From: JAICJR01 sp036491015
GTDB taxonomy: Bacteria > Actinomycetota > Thermoleophilia > Solirubrobacterales > Thermoleophilaceae
Assembly (NCBI GenBank): GCA_036491015.1
Contig: DASXCV010000270.1
Coordinates: 1 to 14,652, forward strand
Reading direction: 5' to 3'
DNA: 14,652 nucleotides
Below, piece by piece: positions 7,071 to 12,634 of the stretch. The notes beneath the pieces were generated by a model that was not told where the DNA came from, did not search any database, and saw only the letters and a list, made by a program, of their open reading frames with translations. A program made the position numbers and the translations under genes. The first letter of the stretch is position 1. Each line of letters begins with the position of its first letter.

Positions 7071-7529
7071 GTGGAGAGGCCGCAGGCGACGCAGCGGGTG
7101 CTCGGATGGTTCGTCCTCATCGGCGCGACCCTGCAGTTCTTCCTCGCCGGCCTGGCGGTGTTCCGTGCCAAGCCGCACAACGGGGACAAGCTGTTCGAGT
7201 CGAGCGCGTTCGACGCCCACCGGGCGGTCGGCTACGTGCTGATCCTCGTGTCGTTCGCGCTGCTCGTCCTCGCGATCGTCAACCGCGAGCAGGTGCGGCT
7301 GGCCGCCGCCCTGTTCCTGCTCATGCTGCTCCAGTACGCGCTCGCCGCGGGCGGCTCGAAGATCGCCGCCCTGGGCGCGCTGCATCCCGTCAATGGCGTC
7401 CTCATCCTCGTCGTGGCCCACTTCCTCGCGCGCGGCCCCGGCCACCCGGACGAGCGGCGCGGCCACAGGCGCAAACGGCGCGATCCCGAGCACGACACTG
7501 CCGCGCCCACGGAGCCCGTGCGGAGCTAA
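7071..7529 (+). CDS. DUF6220-like four-helix membrane protein
   Basis: 152 aa. Four hydrophobic helices lie at about 10-31, 50-70, 75-93 and 100-121, followed by a basic, charged tail of about 30 residues (RRGHRRKRRDPE). H50 in AHRAVGY and H105 in LHPVNG sit at the ends of helices 2 and 4. This layout and the ALHPVN motif match DUF6220 proteins as I remember them. The paired histidines recall cytochrome-b561-like haem ligation, but that is speculation. GTG 7071 is the start because the coding frame begins there after the PAP2 promoter and TAGGGT sits 7 bases upstream; longer readings in this frame are antisense to PAP2. It is the first gene of a tight three-gene run ending in pgsA. Confidence 0.75.
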   Translation: MERPQATQRVLGWFVLIGATLQFFLAGLAVFRAKPHNGDKLFESSAFDAHRAVGYVLILVSFALLVLAIVNREQVRLAAALFLLMLLQYALAAGGSKIAALGALHPVNGVLILVVAHFLARGPGHPDERRGHRRKRRDPEHDTAAPTEPVRS

Positions 7530-7532
7530 CCT
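7527..7532 (+). promoter_or_regulatory. Candidate leaderless -10 box (TAACCT) for the DUF3817-like gene
   Basis: TAACCT begins with the TAA stop codon of the DUF6220 gene and is followed by 6 bases and GTG 7539. No Shine-Dalgarno is present. Confidence 0.35.
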
Positions 7533-7538
7533 CCGCGC

Positions 7539-7829
7539 GTGTCCTATTTCAACGCCGTCCGCCTCTATTCGGCCTTCGAGTCGCTCATCTTCACCTCGCT
7601 CCTGGTGGTCTGGCTGAGCGGTGGCTCGCAGCACACGCAGCTCGTGCTCGGCTGGATCCACGGCGTGGGCTGGACCTGCCTCTGCGCGGCCGTCGCGGTG
7701 GGCTGCCGGCGCGGCGTCTTCCCCTGGTGGCTGCTCGCGGCGACCGTGTCCCCGATCGGTCCGATCGGGTCGAGTATCGGGATAGAAATCTTGCACCGCC
7801 AGCGGATGAGTTCGCCGGCCTCCGGGTAG
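7539..7829 (+). CDS. Small DUF3817-like integral membrane protein
   Basis: 96 aa with three hydrophobic segments (about 10-27, 35-56 and 60-82). E14 near the start of helix 1, the GWIHG motif (H41) opening helix 2 and SPIGPIGSSIGIE before a basic end resemble the DUF3817 layout (conserved E, PxHG, then a small-residue-rich segment before E/R). The resemblance is moderate. The start GTG 7539 lies 9 bases after the DUF6220 stop, without a Shine-Dalgarno but with TAACCT 6 bases upstream. pgsA starts 10 bases after its stop. The gene order suggests a membrane-related accessory role, but no biochemical function is known to me. Confidence 0.7.
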   Translation: MSYFNAVRLYSAFESLIFTSLLVVWLSGGSQHTQLVLGWIHGVGWTCLCAAVAVGCRRGVFPWWLLAATVSPIGPIGSSIGIEILHRQRMSSPASG

Positions 7830-7832
7830 GCT
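7827..7832 (+). promoter_or_regulatory. Candidate leaderless -10 box (TAGGCT) for pgsA
   Basis: TAGGCT begins with the TAG stop of the DUF3817-like gene and is followed by 7 bases and GTG 7840. The same stop-as--10 arrangement occurs at 7527 and, on the minus strand, at 4336. Confidence 0.35.
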
Positions 7833-7839
7833 CCGCGCC

Positions 7840-8385
7840 GTGTTCCCGCTGAACGTCCCCAACGTTCTGACCGTCATTCGCATCCTGCTCGTGCCGGTGC
7901 TCGTGGTCGCGCTGCTCGTGAACACCAAGCACGGCTCGACGGTGGCCGCGGTGGTGTTCGCGCTCGCCGCGTTCACGGACGGGCTCGACGGCTACATCGC
8001 GCGCTCGCGCCAGAGCGTCACGACGTTCGGCAAGGTGATGGACCCGGTGGCGGACAAGCTGCTGATCGCCGCCGCGCTGATCTCGCTCGTGAGCCTCGAC
8101 CGCGTGGCCGCCTGGGTGGCGATGGTGATCATCGCGCGCGAGTTCGCGGTGTCCGGGCTGCGCATCGCCGCGGGGCAGCAGGGCGTGGTGATCCCGGCGA
8201 GCATGCTCGGCAAGGTCAAGACGATCGTGCAGGTGGCGGCGGTGCTGGCGCTGATCGCCGTCGACGACACGAGCCTGGTGTGGGTCCAGGTGCTCGTCTA
8301 CGCCGCCGTCGTGATCACGGTGGTGTCAGGGTTCGACTACTTCCTCAACGTTCGCCGCCGGATGGAAGAAGCGCGGACGGTGTAG
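7840..8385 (+). CDS. pgsA: CDP-diacylglycerol--glycerol-3-phosphate 3-phosphatidyltransferase
   Basis: 181 aa integral membrane enzyme making phosphatidylglycerol phosphate from CDP-diacylglycerol and glycerol-3-phosphate, the committed step toward phosphatidylglycerol and cardiolipin. The N-terminus NVPNVLTVIRILLVP is characteristic of PgsA. The complete CDP-alcohol phosphotransferase signature is present: D47, D50-G51, A54-R55, G64, D68 and D72, with the family spacing DGxxAR, 8 residues, GxxxDxxxD. About five to six hydrophobic helices fit the family length. Other CDP-alcohol transferases share the signature, but the N-terminal motif, the REFAVSGLR segment and the length favour PgsA. The start is GTG 7840, with no Shine-Dalgarno. 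It is the last gene of the three-gene cluster, ending 15 bases from the convergent Clp-N-like gene. Confidence 0.93.
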   Translation: MFPLNVPNVLTVIRILLVPVLVVALLVNTKHGSTVAAVVFALAAFTDGLDGYIARSRQSVTTFGKVMDPVADKLLIAAALISLVSLDRVAAWVAMVIIAREFAVSGLRIAAGQQGVVIPASMLGKVKTIVQVAAVLALIAVDDTSLVWVQVLVYAAVVITVVSGFDYFLNVRRRMEEARTV

Positions 8386-8404
8386 CGAGCCGCCTGGGCG
8401 CTAC
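8382..8404. terminator. Weak hairpin between convergent genes
   Basis: GTAGCG (8382-8387) pairs with CGCTAC (8399-8404) around an 11-base loop. The arms contain both opposing TAG stop codons, so it could serve both genes. There is no T-run and the stem is only 6 bp. Confidence 0.25.
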
Positions 8405-8859
8405 GCGCAAATTCCACCGTACGGAGCCGGCACGGGGAAGCCGTCGCGGCTCAGCTCTGCGATCAGCTCCACGCGCGTCGCGCCGCGCGCATAGAGGGCG
8501 CGCTCGAACGTCGTGCTGTAGATGTCGAGGATGGCGAAGAAGATGTCCACCGTGCTCACGAGCTGGGCCCGGCGCTCTGCCGCCAGTTGCCTCGCCCGTT
8601 CTTCAACCTGCTCGACGATCGTCGCGCTGTCGAGGCGGTCCTGCAGCAGACGCACCGCGCGCGGCTGCGCCGGGGACTCGAGGGGCGCCTCGCCCACCCC
8701 GAGCGCCTGCATCGCCTGACCGACCTGGCCGTGGACGCGCATCACGCGCACCCAGCGCTCGGCTTCGTCCTCCTTGCTGGCCGCGAAAGGCACTGCGGTG
8801 CGGGCGAGGCCCAGCACGATCGCGGCATCCTGCGAGAGACGGCTACTGGTAGAGGGCAT
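8401..8859 (-). CDS. Stand-alone Clp N-terminal-domain-like protein
   Basis: 152 aa soluble helical protein. The second half (EERARQLAAERRAQLVSTVD, then FFAILDIYSTTFERALYARG and VELIAEL) follows the Clp R-domain pattern: a helix, '(I/V)-S-T-E-H-L-L-A-L', 'A-x-x-L-x-x-x-G-V' and a closing helix. The first half (AAIVLGLARTAVPF to VGQAMQALGV) looks like the same repeat, so this may be a two-repeat Clp N-domain without any ATPase module. Such domains bind substrates or adaptors of Clp chaperones, or small molecules; which applies here is unknown. The perfect AAGGAGGT at 8867-8874 lies 7 bases before ATG 8857-8859 but only one base before the in-frame GTG 8863-8865, so ATG 8859 is the start. Its promoter is not evident. 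Confidence 0.75.
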   Translation of the reverse strand: MPSTSSRLSQDAAIVLGLARTAVPFAASKEDEAERWVRVMRVHGQVGQAMQALGVGEAPLESPAQPRAVRLLQDRLDSATIVEQVEERARQLAAERRAQLVSTVDIFFAILDIYSTTFERALYARGATRVELIAELSRDGFPVPAPYGGICA

Positions 8860-8866
8860 TGGCACG

Positions 8867-8874
8867 ACCTCCTT
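8867..8874 (-). promoter_or_regulatory. Perfect Shine-Dalgarno (AAGGAGGT) of the Clp-N-like gene
   Basis: AAGGAGGT on the minus strand is fully complementary to the canonical 16S rRNA tail. Its 7-base distance to ATG 8859 selects that codon over the GTG two codons upstream. Confidence 0.75.
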
Positions 8875-8909
8875 TGGTTAGGCGTCGGTGCACGAATGGG
8901 CAACCTGAA

Positions 8910-8927
8910 GCGCGCGGGTCCTCGCGC
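8910..8927 (-). terminator. Possible weak hairpin downstream of the mptA-like gene
   Basis: GCGCG (8910-8914) and CGCGC (8923-8927) can pair around 8 bases, 22 bases after the mptA-like stop. The stem is short and has no T-run. Apart from it and a CGTA-TG-TACG dyad (8931-8940), the 8875-8948 gap shows only the Shine-Dalgarno of the next gene. Confidence 0.2.
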
Positions 8928-8948
8928 ACACGTATGTACGACGCGCCG

Positions 8949-9956
8949 CTAGCCGTCGAGCGGCCGGTGCAGCCAGTCGCGCATCGTGAGGTGCCGCGCC
9001 ACCGGCTCGTCGGCGCCGAGCTCGCGCTCGAGCTCGGCGATCAGGCCGTAGCGCTCGGCCACCACGTTGTGCTGGTGGATCGTCTCGAGGTTCTCCTGGC
9101 GGGCGAACACGAACGTGTCCTCGCCGAGGCCGCGGAACTCTTCGACGGCCATGCGGATGCTCTCGCGCACGCAGTCCTCCACGAAGCGCGGGCGGCGGTG
9201 CGCCTTCTCCACCACCTCGAGCTCGTCGGACCGCTTCATCAGCTCGTAGATCTCAGAGCTCATCGAGTCCTCGACGATCCGCAAGAGCTTGCCCGCTTCG
9301 ATCGCCTCGCTGCACGCCTCCGGGCAGCCCACGTACAGCGTGCCGAGGCCGCGCTGGTTGTGGGTGGCCACGGGCACATGCTCGAACACGCGCTCGATCT
9401 CGTCGTCGGTGAAGCCGTCCGCCGCGAGGCGCTCGCTCGCGCGCGCGGCCACCAGCTCCTGCGCGCAGGGGCAGGCCGTCATCCCCTGTGCCTGCACGCC
9501 GATCAGCCGGCGCGTGCCGGCCTCCGACGCCACGGCCGTGCCGAGCATCGTGTAGATCTCCTGGGTCTGCGCGCCCGACACCGGCGCGGGCTTGTGCTCC
9601 GGGTAGCGCGCCTTGATCGAGGTCTCCGCGCGCAGCGCGCCCTGGCGGTCGCGCACCCGCTCGGAGATGTGCGCGGCGAGCGTCTCCGCCTTGAACGCCT
9701 CGCCCAGCACGACCTCGTCGATGGCCTCGTTGACGGTCTCCTCGAAGCGAGACATGTGCGCGCCCTTCTGGCGCGGACCGAGGTCCACGAAACATTCGAG
9801 CTGGGCGTAGAAAAGCTGCTCGCTGCCGTTCGAGCGGATGCGGACGACCTTCTCCACACCGGTCACGCCCACGCGCGAAAGCGAGATGTGGGCCGTCGGG
9901 CGGCGTGCCTGTACGTCCTCCAAGTGGACGCTTGAGCTGCGGCTCTCGTCGGTCAT
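8949..9956 (-). CDS. mptA: GTP cyclohydrolase type IB, MptA/FolE2-like
   Basis: 335 aa. Opens the imidazole ring of GTP at the first step of a pterin pathway: FolE2 makes 7,8-dihydroneopterin triphosphate, archaeal MptA the 2',3'-cyclic phosphate. Family motifs: an N-terminal LSRVGVTGVEKVV strand, VDLGPRQKGAHMSRF (the KGxHMSR signature), GMTACPCAQE with C162 the likely metal-binding cysteine, HNQRG (199-203), GKLLRIVEDSM and the closing ENLETIHQHNVVAE. ACPCAQ is closer to archaeal MptA than to bacterial FolE2 (CPCSKEI), so the exact product is open. ATG 9954-9956 is chosen because the recognisable start follows it and GAAAAGG lies 5 bases upstream. A longer reading to 10064 would translate intergenic promoter sequence. 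It diverges from the sigma factor gene. Confidence 0.9.
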   Translation of the reverse strand: MTDESRSSSVHLEDVQARRPTAHISLSRVGVTGVEKVVRIRSNGSEQLFYAQLECFVDLGPRQKGAHMSRFEETVNEAIDEVVLGEAFKAETLAAHISERVRDRQGALRAETSIKARYPEHKPAPVSGAQTQEIYTMLGTAVASEAGTRRLIGVQAQGMTACPCAQELVAARASERLAADGFTDDEIERVFEHVPVATHNQRGLGTLYVGCPEACSEAIEAGKLLRIVEDSMSSEIYELMKRSDELEVVEKAHRRPRFVEDCVRESIRMAVEEFRGLGEDTFVFARQENLETIHQHNVVAERYGLIAELERELGADEPVARHLTMRDWLHRPLDG

Positions 9957-10077
9957 AGCGGCCTTTTCACCATAGTCGCTCAAGGATGGTGGCAATAAGC
10001 GCAATCGCATGTAACATGGCTGACAGGCTCGAAGCACGGGGTCAACGCAGCCCCTCACAACCACTGGCTCGGCCCAT

Positions 10078-10093
10078 CGCGGCAGCTGCCGCG
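10078..10093. repeat. 16-bp perfect palindrome upstream of the sigma factor promoter
   Basis: CGCGGCAGCTGCCGCG is a perfect inverted repeat with no spacer. It ends 29 bases before the proposed -35 of the sigma gene. A dimeric regulator site is plausible. Used as a terminator it would point into the region from neither flanking gene. Confidence 0.5.
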
Positions 10094-10122
10094 CAAAGCA
10101 GCACAGATCAAGTATCGCGGGA

Positions 10123-10149
10123 TTGACGGAGGTCGCACCGACCTAGGAT
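10123..10149 (+). promoter_or_regulatory. Sigma-factor gene promoter TTGACG-15-TAGGAT with a spacer dyad
   Basis: TTGACG (10123-10128) and TAGGAT (10144-10149) are separated by 15 bases, slightly short for a housekeeping promoter. An AGGTCG-CAC-CGACCT dyad (10130-10144) fills the spacer exactly. A repressor, or a MerR-type activator that twists spacer DNA, could bind there. Transcription would begin near 10156, giving a leader of about 20 bases that includes the Shine-Dalgarno at 10165. Confidence 0.6.
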
Positions 10150-10164
10150 TCGCAATCGTCACCT

Positions 10165-10170
10165 GAGGAG
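10165..10170 (+). promoter_or_regulatory. Shine-Dalgarno (GAGGAG) of the sigma factor gene
   Basis: GAGGAG lies 6 bases before TTG 10177 and supports that unusual start codon, which gives the expected N-terminal domain of the sigma factor. Confidence 0.65.
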
Positions 10171-10176
10171 ACGGGT

Positions 10177-11313
10177 TTGAGCGCAAAGGAAGAGGTGGTT
10201 CTCGAGGCAACGGGCTCGGACTCGCCGTTCGCCGACATCGAGGAACTCGGAGCGCTCGTCTCCGAGGGACGTGAGCGCGGTTATCTGACGTTCGAGGAGA
10301 TCGCGGCGTGCCTCGAGGAGGTAGAGGTGACGAAGGAGCAGCTCCAGGAGCTGCACGCGCACCTCGACGAGCACGGCGTCGAAGTCGTCTCGCAGGACGG
10401 CAAGCCGGTGTCGGGCCGCAGTGAGCCCGCGACGGGCGACAAGGACCCCACGGTTCCGAAGAAGGTCGAGATCGACCTCACCGTCGAGCCCAGTCTCGAC
10501 TCGCTGCGCCTCTACCTCCGCTCGATCGGGCGCGTCGGCCTCTTGACCGCGGTCGAGGAGGTCTCGCTCGCCAAGCGCATCGAGCGCGGCGACATCTCCG
10601 CCAAGCAGCACATGGTCGAGGCCAACCTGCGCCTCGTCGTCTCGATCGCCAAGGGCTACGTCGGCCGCGGGCTGACGTTCCTCGACTTGATCCAAGAGGG
10701 CTCGCTCGGGCTGATCCGCGCCGTCGAGAAGTTCGACTACCGTCGCGGCTACAAGTTCTCGACGTACGCCACCTGGTGGATTCGCCAAGCCGTCAGCCGC
10801 GCACTTGCCGACAAGGCCCGCACGATCCGTATCCCCGTGCACATGGTCGAGCGGCTGAACAAACTGATCAGCGCCGAGCGGATGCTGATCCAGCAGCTCG
10901 GCCGCGAACCGACGCCCGATGAGATCGCCTCAGAGCTCGAATGTGAGGTGCGCGAGGTACGCGACGTGCTGCGGCTCGCCCAGCAGCCGATCTCCTTGGA
11001 GAAGCCGATGGGCGAGGAGGACGACTCAGCGCTCGCCGACTTCGTCGAGGACGTCTCTGCCGAGTCGCCTTTCGAGATTGCCTCCGAAGCGCTGCGCCGC
11101 GAAAACATCACGCGCGTGCTCGCGCAGCTGCCGCGCCGCGAGCGCGAGGTGCTCGAGCTGCGCTACGGCATCGTCGGCGGGCGCGCCCGCACGCTCGAGG
11201 AGGTCGGCCGCGCCTTCAACATCACCCGTGAGCGCGTGCGCCAGATCGAGAACCGCACGCTCAAGAAGCTGCAGACGCTGCCTGAAGCGCAGCAGCTGCG
11301 CGAGGCCTCTTAG
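10177..11313 (+). CDS. rpoD: RNA polymerase primary-type sigma factor (SigA/RpoD family)
   Basis: 378 aa group 1/2 sigma-70 factor. A region-1.1-like acidic helical domain (about 12-75, ADIEELGALVSEG to HLDEHG) is followed by a charged linker. Region 1.2 starts near 109 (SLRLYLRSIGRVGLLT). Region 2 covers 146-216 (NLRLVVSIAKGYVGRG, DLIQEGSLGL, FSTYATWWIRQA, which contact the -10 box and core enzyme). Region 3 covers about 225-300 (GREPTPDEIA). Region 4 covers about 309-371, with helix-turn-helix TLEEVGRAFNITRERVRQIE for -35 recognition. All regions are intact, and the 1.1-like domain favours the primary factor over SigB-type alternatives; a primary-like paralogue cannot be excluded. The start is TTG 10177 with GAGGAG 6 bases upstream. 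It is transcribed alone, divergently from the mptA-like gene. Confidence 0.93.
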   Translation: MSAKEEVVLEATGSDSPFADIEELGALVSEGRERGYLTFEEIAACLEEVEVTKEQLQELHAHLDEHGVEVVSQDGKPVSGRSEPATGDKDPTVPKKVEIDLTVEPSLDSLRLYLRSIGRVGLLTAVEEVSLAKRIERGDISAKQHMVEANLRLVVSIAKGYVGRGLTFLDLIQEGSLGLIRAVEKFDYRRGYKFSTYATWWIRQAVSRALADKARTIRIPVHMVERLNKLISAERMLIQQLGREPTPDEIASELECEVREVRDVLRLAQQPISLEKPMGEEDDSALADFVEDVSAESPFEIASEALRRENITRVLAQLPRREREVLELRYGIVGGRARTLEEVGRAFNITRERVRQIENRTLKKLQTLPEAQQLREAS

Positions 11314-11318
11314 CCTCG
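11301..11318 (+). terminator. Hairpin overlapping the sigma gene stop
   Basis: CGAGGC (11301-11306) and GCCTCG (11313-11318) form a 6-bp stem around a 6-base loop that includes the first part of the TAG stop. No T-run follows, so termination there is uncertain. Confidence 0.25.
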
Positions 11319-11388
11319 ACAACTGGGGCGCAGGCGCCGGTGCGTCTTGCGGCGTTCGCGGGTCGAGAGTTGTGTCCCAAGCAGAGCC

Positions 11389-11394
11389 TAGGTT
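11389..11394 (+). promoter_or_regulatory. Candidate leaderless -10 box (TAGGTT) for the nuclease gene
   Basis: TAGGTT is followed by 6 bases and ATG 11401, with no Shine-Dalgarno. It gives the nuclease gene its own start point downstream of the sigma gene. Confidence 0.45.
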
Positions 11395-11400
11395 GCGGTC

Positions 11401-11817
11401 ATGGACCGCATGTCACCTCGACGGCAAGGCGACCTCGGCGAGCTCTCCGCGATGGAGTGGCTTGGATCGCAGGGGTTTGCCGTGTTCTTTCCGATCGGGC
11501 ACAGCCCAGACTGCGATTTGGTCATCGATGACGGGCGTGCACTACGGCGGGTGCAGGTGAAGACGACGACGCGCTGGCGCAACAGTCGTTGGGAAGTAAT
11601 GCTCTGCACACGTGGAGGGAACCGGAGTTGGAACGGGCTCGTCAAGCGCTTTTGCTCCTCCCGTTGTGACTGCCTGTTCGTCCTCGTCGCCGACGGGCGT
11701 CGGTGGCTCATCCCGGCGGACGCGGTCAACGGCGGCACCGGCATCGTTCTGGGCGGACCGAAGTACGCGACGTATGAGGTCGAGCCGGGGCGACCGCTGG
11801 TCTTAGCGCGGGTCTGA
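11401..11817 (+). CDS. PD-(D/E)XK endonuclease related to group I intron endonuclease I-Ssp6803I
   Basis: 138 aa. The order E14 (GDLGELSA), D39 (DCDLVIDDG) and Q52-V-K54 (VQVKTTT) fits a PD-(D/E)XK nuclease core in the PF11645-type family, whose known member I-Ssp6803I uses, as I recall it, E11, D36, Q47 and K49. The 25-residue E-to-D spacing is the same. After the core come RWEVMLCTRGG, a helix, a CLFVLVADGRRWLIP strand pair and a short tail, as in these compact proteins. ATG 11401 is used (TAGGTT 6 bases upstream); ATG 11410 is possible. Codons such as AGT, CGT, TTT and GTA are more frequent than in the neighbours, suggesting later acquisition. It ends 19 bases before tRNA-Tyr. Target and activity are unknown; a non-mobile restriction-like role is also possible. 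Confidence 0.8.
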   Translation: MDRMSPRRQGDLGELSAMEWLGSQGFAVFFPIGHSPDCDLVIDDGRALRRVQVKTTTRWRNSRWEVMLCTRGGNRSWNGLVKRFCSSRCDCLFVLVADGRRWLIPADAVNGGTGIVLGGPKYATYEVEPGRPLVLARV

Positions 11818-11821
11818 TCGC

Positions 11822-11827
11822 TATCCT
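11822..11827 (+). promoter_or_regulatory. Candidate -10 box (TATCCT) of the tRNA-Tyr gene
   Basis: TATCCT lies 9 bases before the first base of the tRNA, so transcription would begin 2-3 bases upstream of the mature 5' end. No clear -35 is seen. Read-through from the nuclease gene is possible. Confidence 0.4.
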
Positions 11828-11836
11828 CAGCGCCCC

Positions 11837-11918
11837 GGCGGGGTTCCCGAGCGGTCAAAGGGGTGCGGCTGTAAACCGCATGGCTCAGCCTTCGAAGGTT
11901 CGAATCCTTCCCCCGCCA
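11837..11918 (+). tRNA. tRNA-Tyr (anticodon GTA)
   Basis: 82 bases. The acceptor stem GGCGGGG (11837-11843) pairs with CCCCGCC (11911-11917), with discriminator A at 11918. The anticodon stem TGCGG/CCGCA (11864-11868, 11876-11880) encloses CTGTAAA with anticodon GTA at 11871-11873. A long variable arm (11881-11893), typical of bacterial tRNA-Tyr, precedes the T stem GAAGG/CCTTC with loop TTCGAAT. CCA is not encoded. No intron interrupts the gene. Confidence 0.97.
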
Positions 11919-12101
11919 TAGCCCTTGGAGCAACCGACCGGCGCTCAGCTGACCTTCAAACGCTGGTCCCGACCACGGCGAGCAGCTCGCATGGTCCCGC
12001 GAGCCACTGGGTGGCGGCTCATGTTGTCCTCGCCGGACGCAAGCGCTGCCGCGGACGCAGCACTGCCGGGTAGGTCGCGTGCAAGCGGGTAGTTGCACCT
12101 C
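11919..12101. other. 183-bp intergenic region after tRNA-Tyr
   Basis: No coding potential is recognised. A GCCAC-TGG-GTGGC hairpin (12003-12015), with an overlapping alternative pairing of GAGCC 12001-12005 with GGCTC 12016-12020, could end tRNA transcription. TAGTTG 6 bases before ATG 12102 is a poor -10 candidate because the final T is missing. Confidence 0.4.
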
Positions 12102-12608
12102 ATGGCAACGCGAGCCGAGGAGTCCCGAAGCGTGCTCTCCGGTTACGCGCCCGGCGAAGAGCGGCCCGTTCTGAGCTACGGCGGGCTGATGGCAACATTC
12201 GTCAGCGTGACCGCTGCGTTCAGCATGTGGATGAGGAGATCTGGCAGAGAGCTGCCCGAGCAGATCCTTCCGGGCGATCTCGCCCTTGTGACGGTGGCGA
12301 CACATAAGGCCGCGCGCCTGCTCGCCAAGGACCGCGTGACCAGCGCGGTACGCGCCCCGTTTACACAGTTTGAAGAAGAGGGCGGCCCAGGCGAGGTCGA
12401 GGAGCAGGCTCGCGGGCACGGCTTGCGTCGCGCACTCGGGGAGTTGTTGATCTGCCCCTACTGCCTGAGCATGTGGATCGCTACGGCATTCGTTGCAGGG
12501 CTGGCCGTAGCGCCCCGGCCGACGCGCTGGACAGCGTCGGTGCTGACGGCCGTGTTCGGCTCCGACGTCCTGCAAGCTGTCTACAAGAAGCTCGAGGACA
12601 GCGGCTAG
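12102..12608 (+). CDS. DUF1360-domain membrane-associated protein
   Basis: 168 aa. The family core is clear: LALVTVATHKAARLLAKDRV, then TSAVRAPFTQFEEEGGPGEV, then RALGELLICPYCLSMWIAT and a final helix with GSDVLQAVYKKLE. Hydrophobic segments lie around 30-44 and 128-145. The CPYC pair before the second hydrophobic segment is a conserved feature of the family. No biochemical function is established; members occur widely in actinobacteria and bacilli. ATG 12102 is preferred over TTG 12093. No Shine-Dalgarno is visible. A GC-rich but less biased codon use resembles that of the nuclease gene. The gene stands alone between the tRNA and a convergent pseudogene. Confidence 0.87.
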   Translation: MATRAEESRSVLSGYAPGEERPVLSYGGLMATFVSVTAAFSMWMRRSGRELPEQILPGDLALVTVATHKAARLLAKDRVTSAVRAPFTQFEEEGGPGEVEEQARGHGLRRALGELLICPYCLSMWIATAFVAGLAVAPRPTRWTASVLTAVFGSDVLQAVYKKLEDSG

Positions 12609-12634
12609 CACGGACGCCGTCGAGCCTCAGTCGC

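Larger units (their letters stand above)
9957..10176. promoter_or_regulatory. 220-bp divergent regulatory region between mptA-like gene and sigma factor gene
   Basis: No gene is seen here. Minus side: TATGGT (9969-9974) lies 12 bases before the mptA ATG, with TTGCCA 15 bases further upstream, a possible promoter with a very short leader. A CATGTAACATG dyad lies at 10008-10018. Plus side: a 16-bp perfect palindrome and a promoter with a dyad in its spacer, listed separately. Confidence 0.5.

Noticed and set aside
8863..8865. GTG as the start of the Clp-N-like gene
   Set aside because: It lies one base from AAGGAGGT, too close for initiation; ATG 8859 is 7 bases away.
10008..10018. CATGTAACATG as a Zur-type operator for the GTP cyclohydrolase gene
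   Set aside because: FolE2 is Zur-controlled in some bacteria, but this 11-base dyad is short and does not resemble the Zur boxes I know.
9957..10064. N-terminal extension of the mptA-like gene to 10064
   Set aside because: The added 36 residues have no family counterpart and cover the divergent promoter region. ATG 9956 has its own ribosome site.
11837..11918. Group I intron in tRNA-Tyr
   Set aside because: The tRNA folds completely from 11837 to 11918 with no interruption of the anticodon arm.
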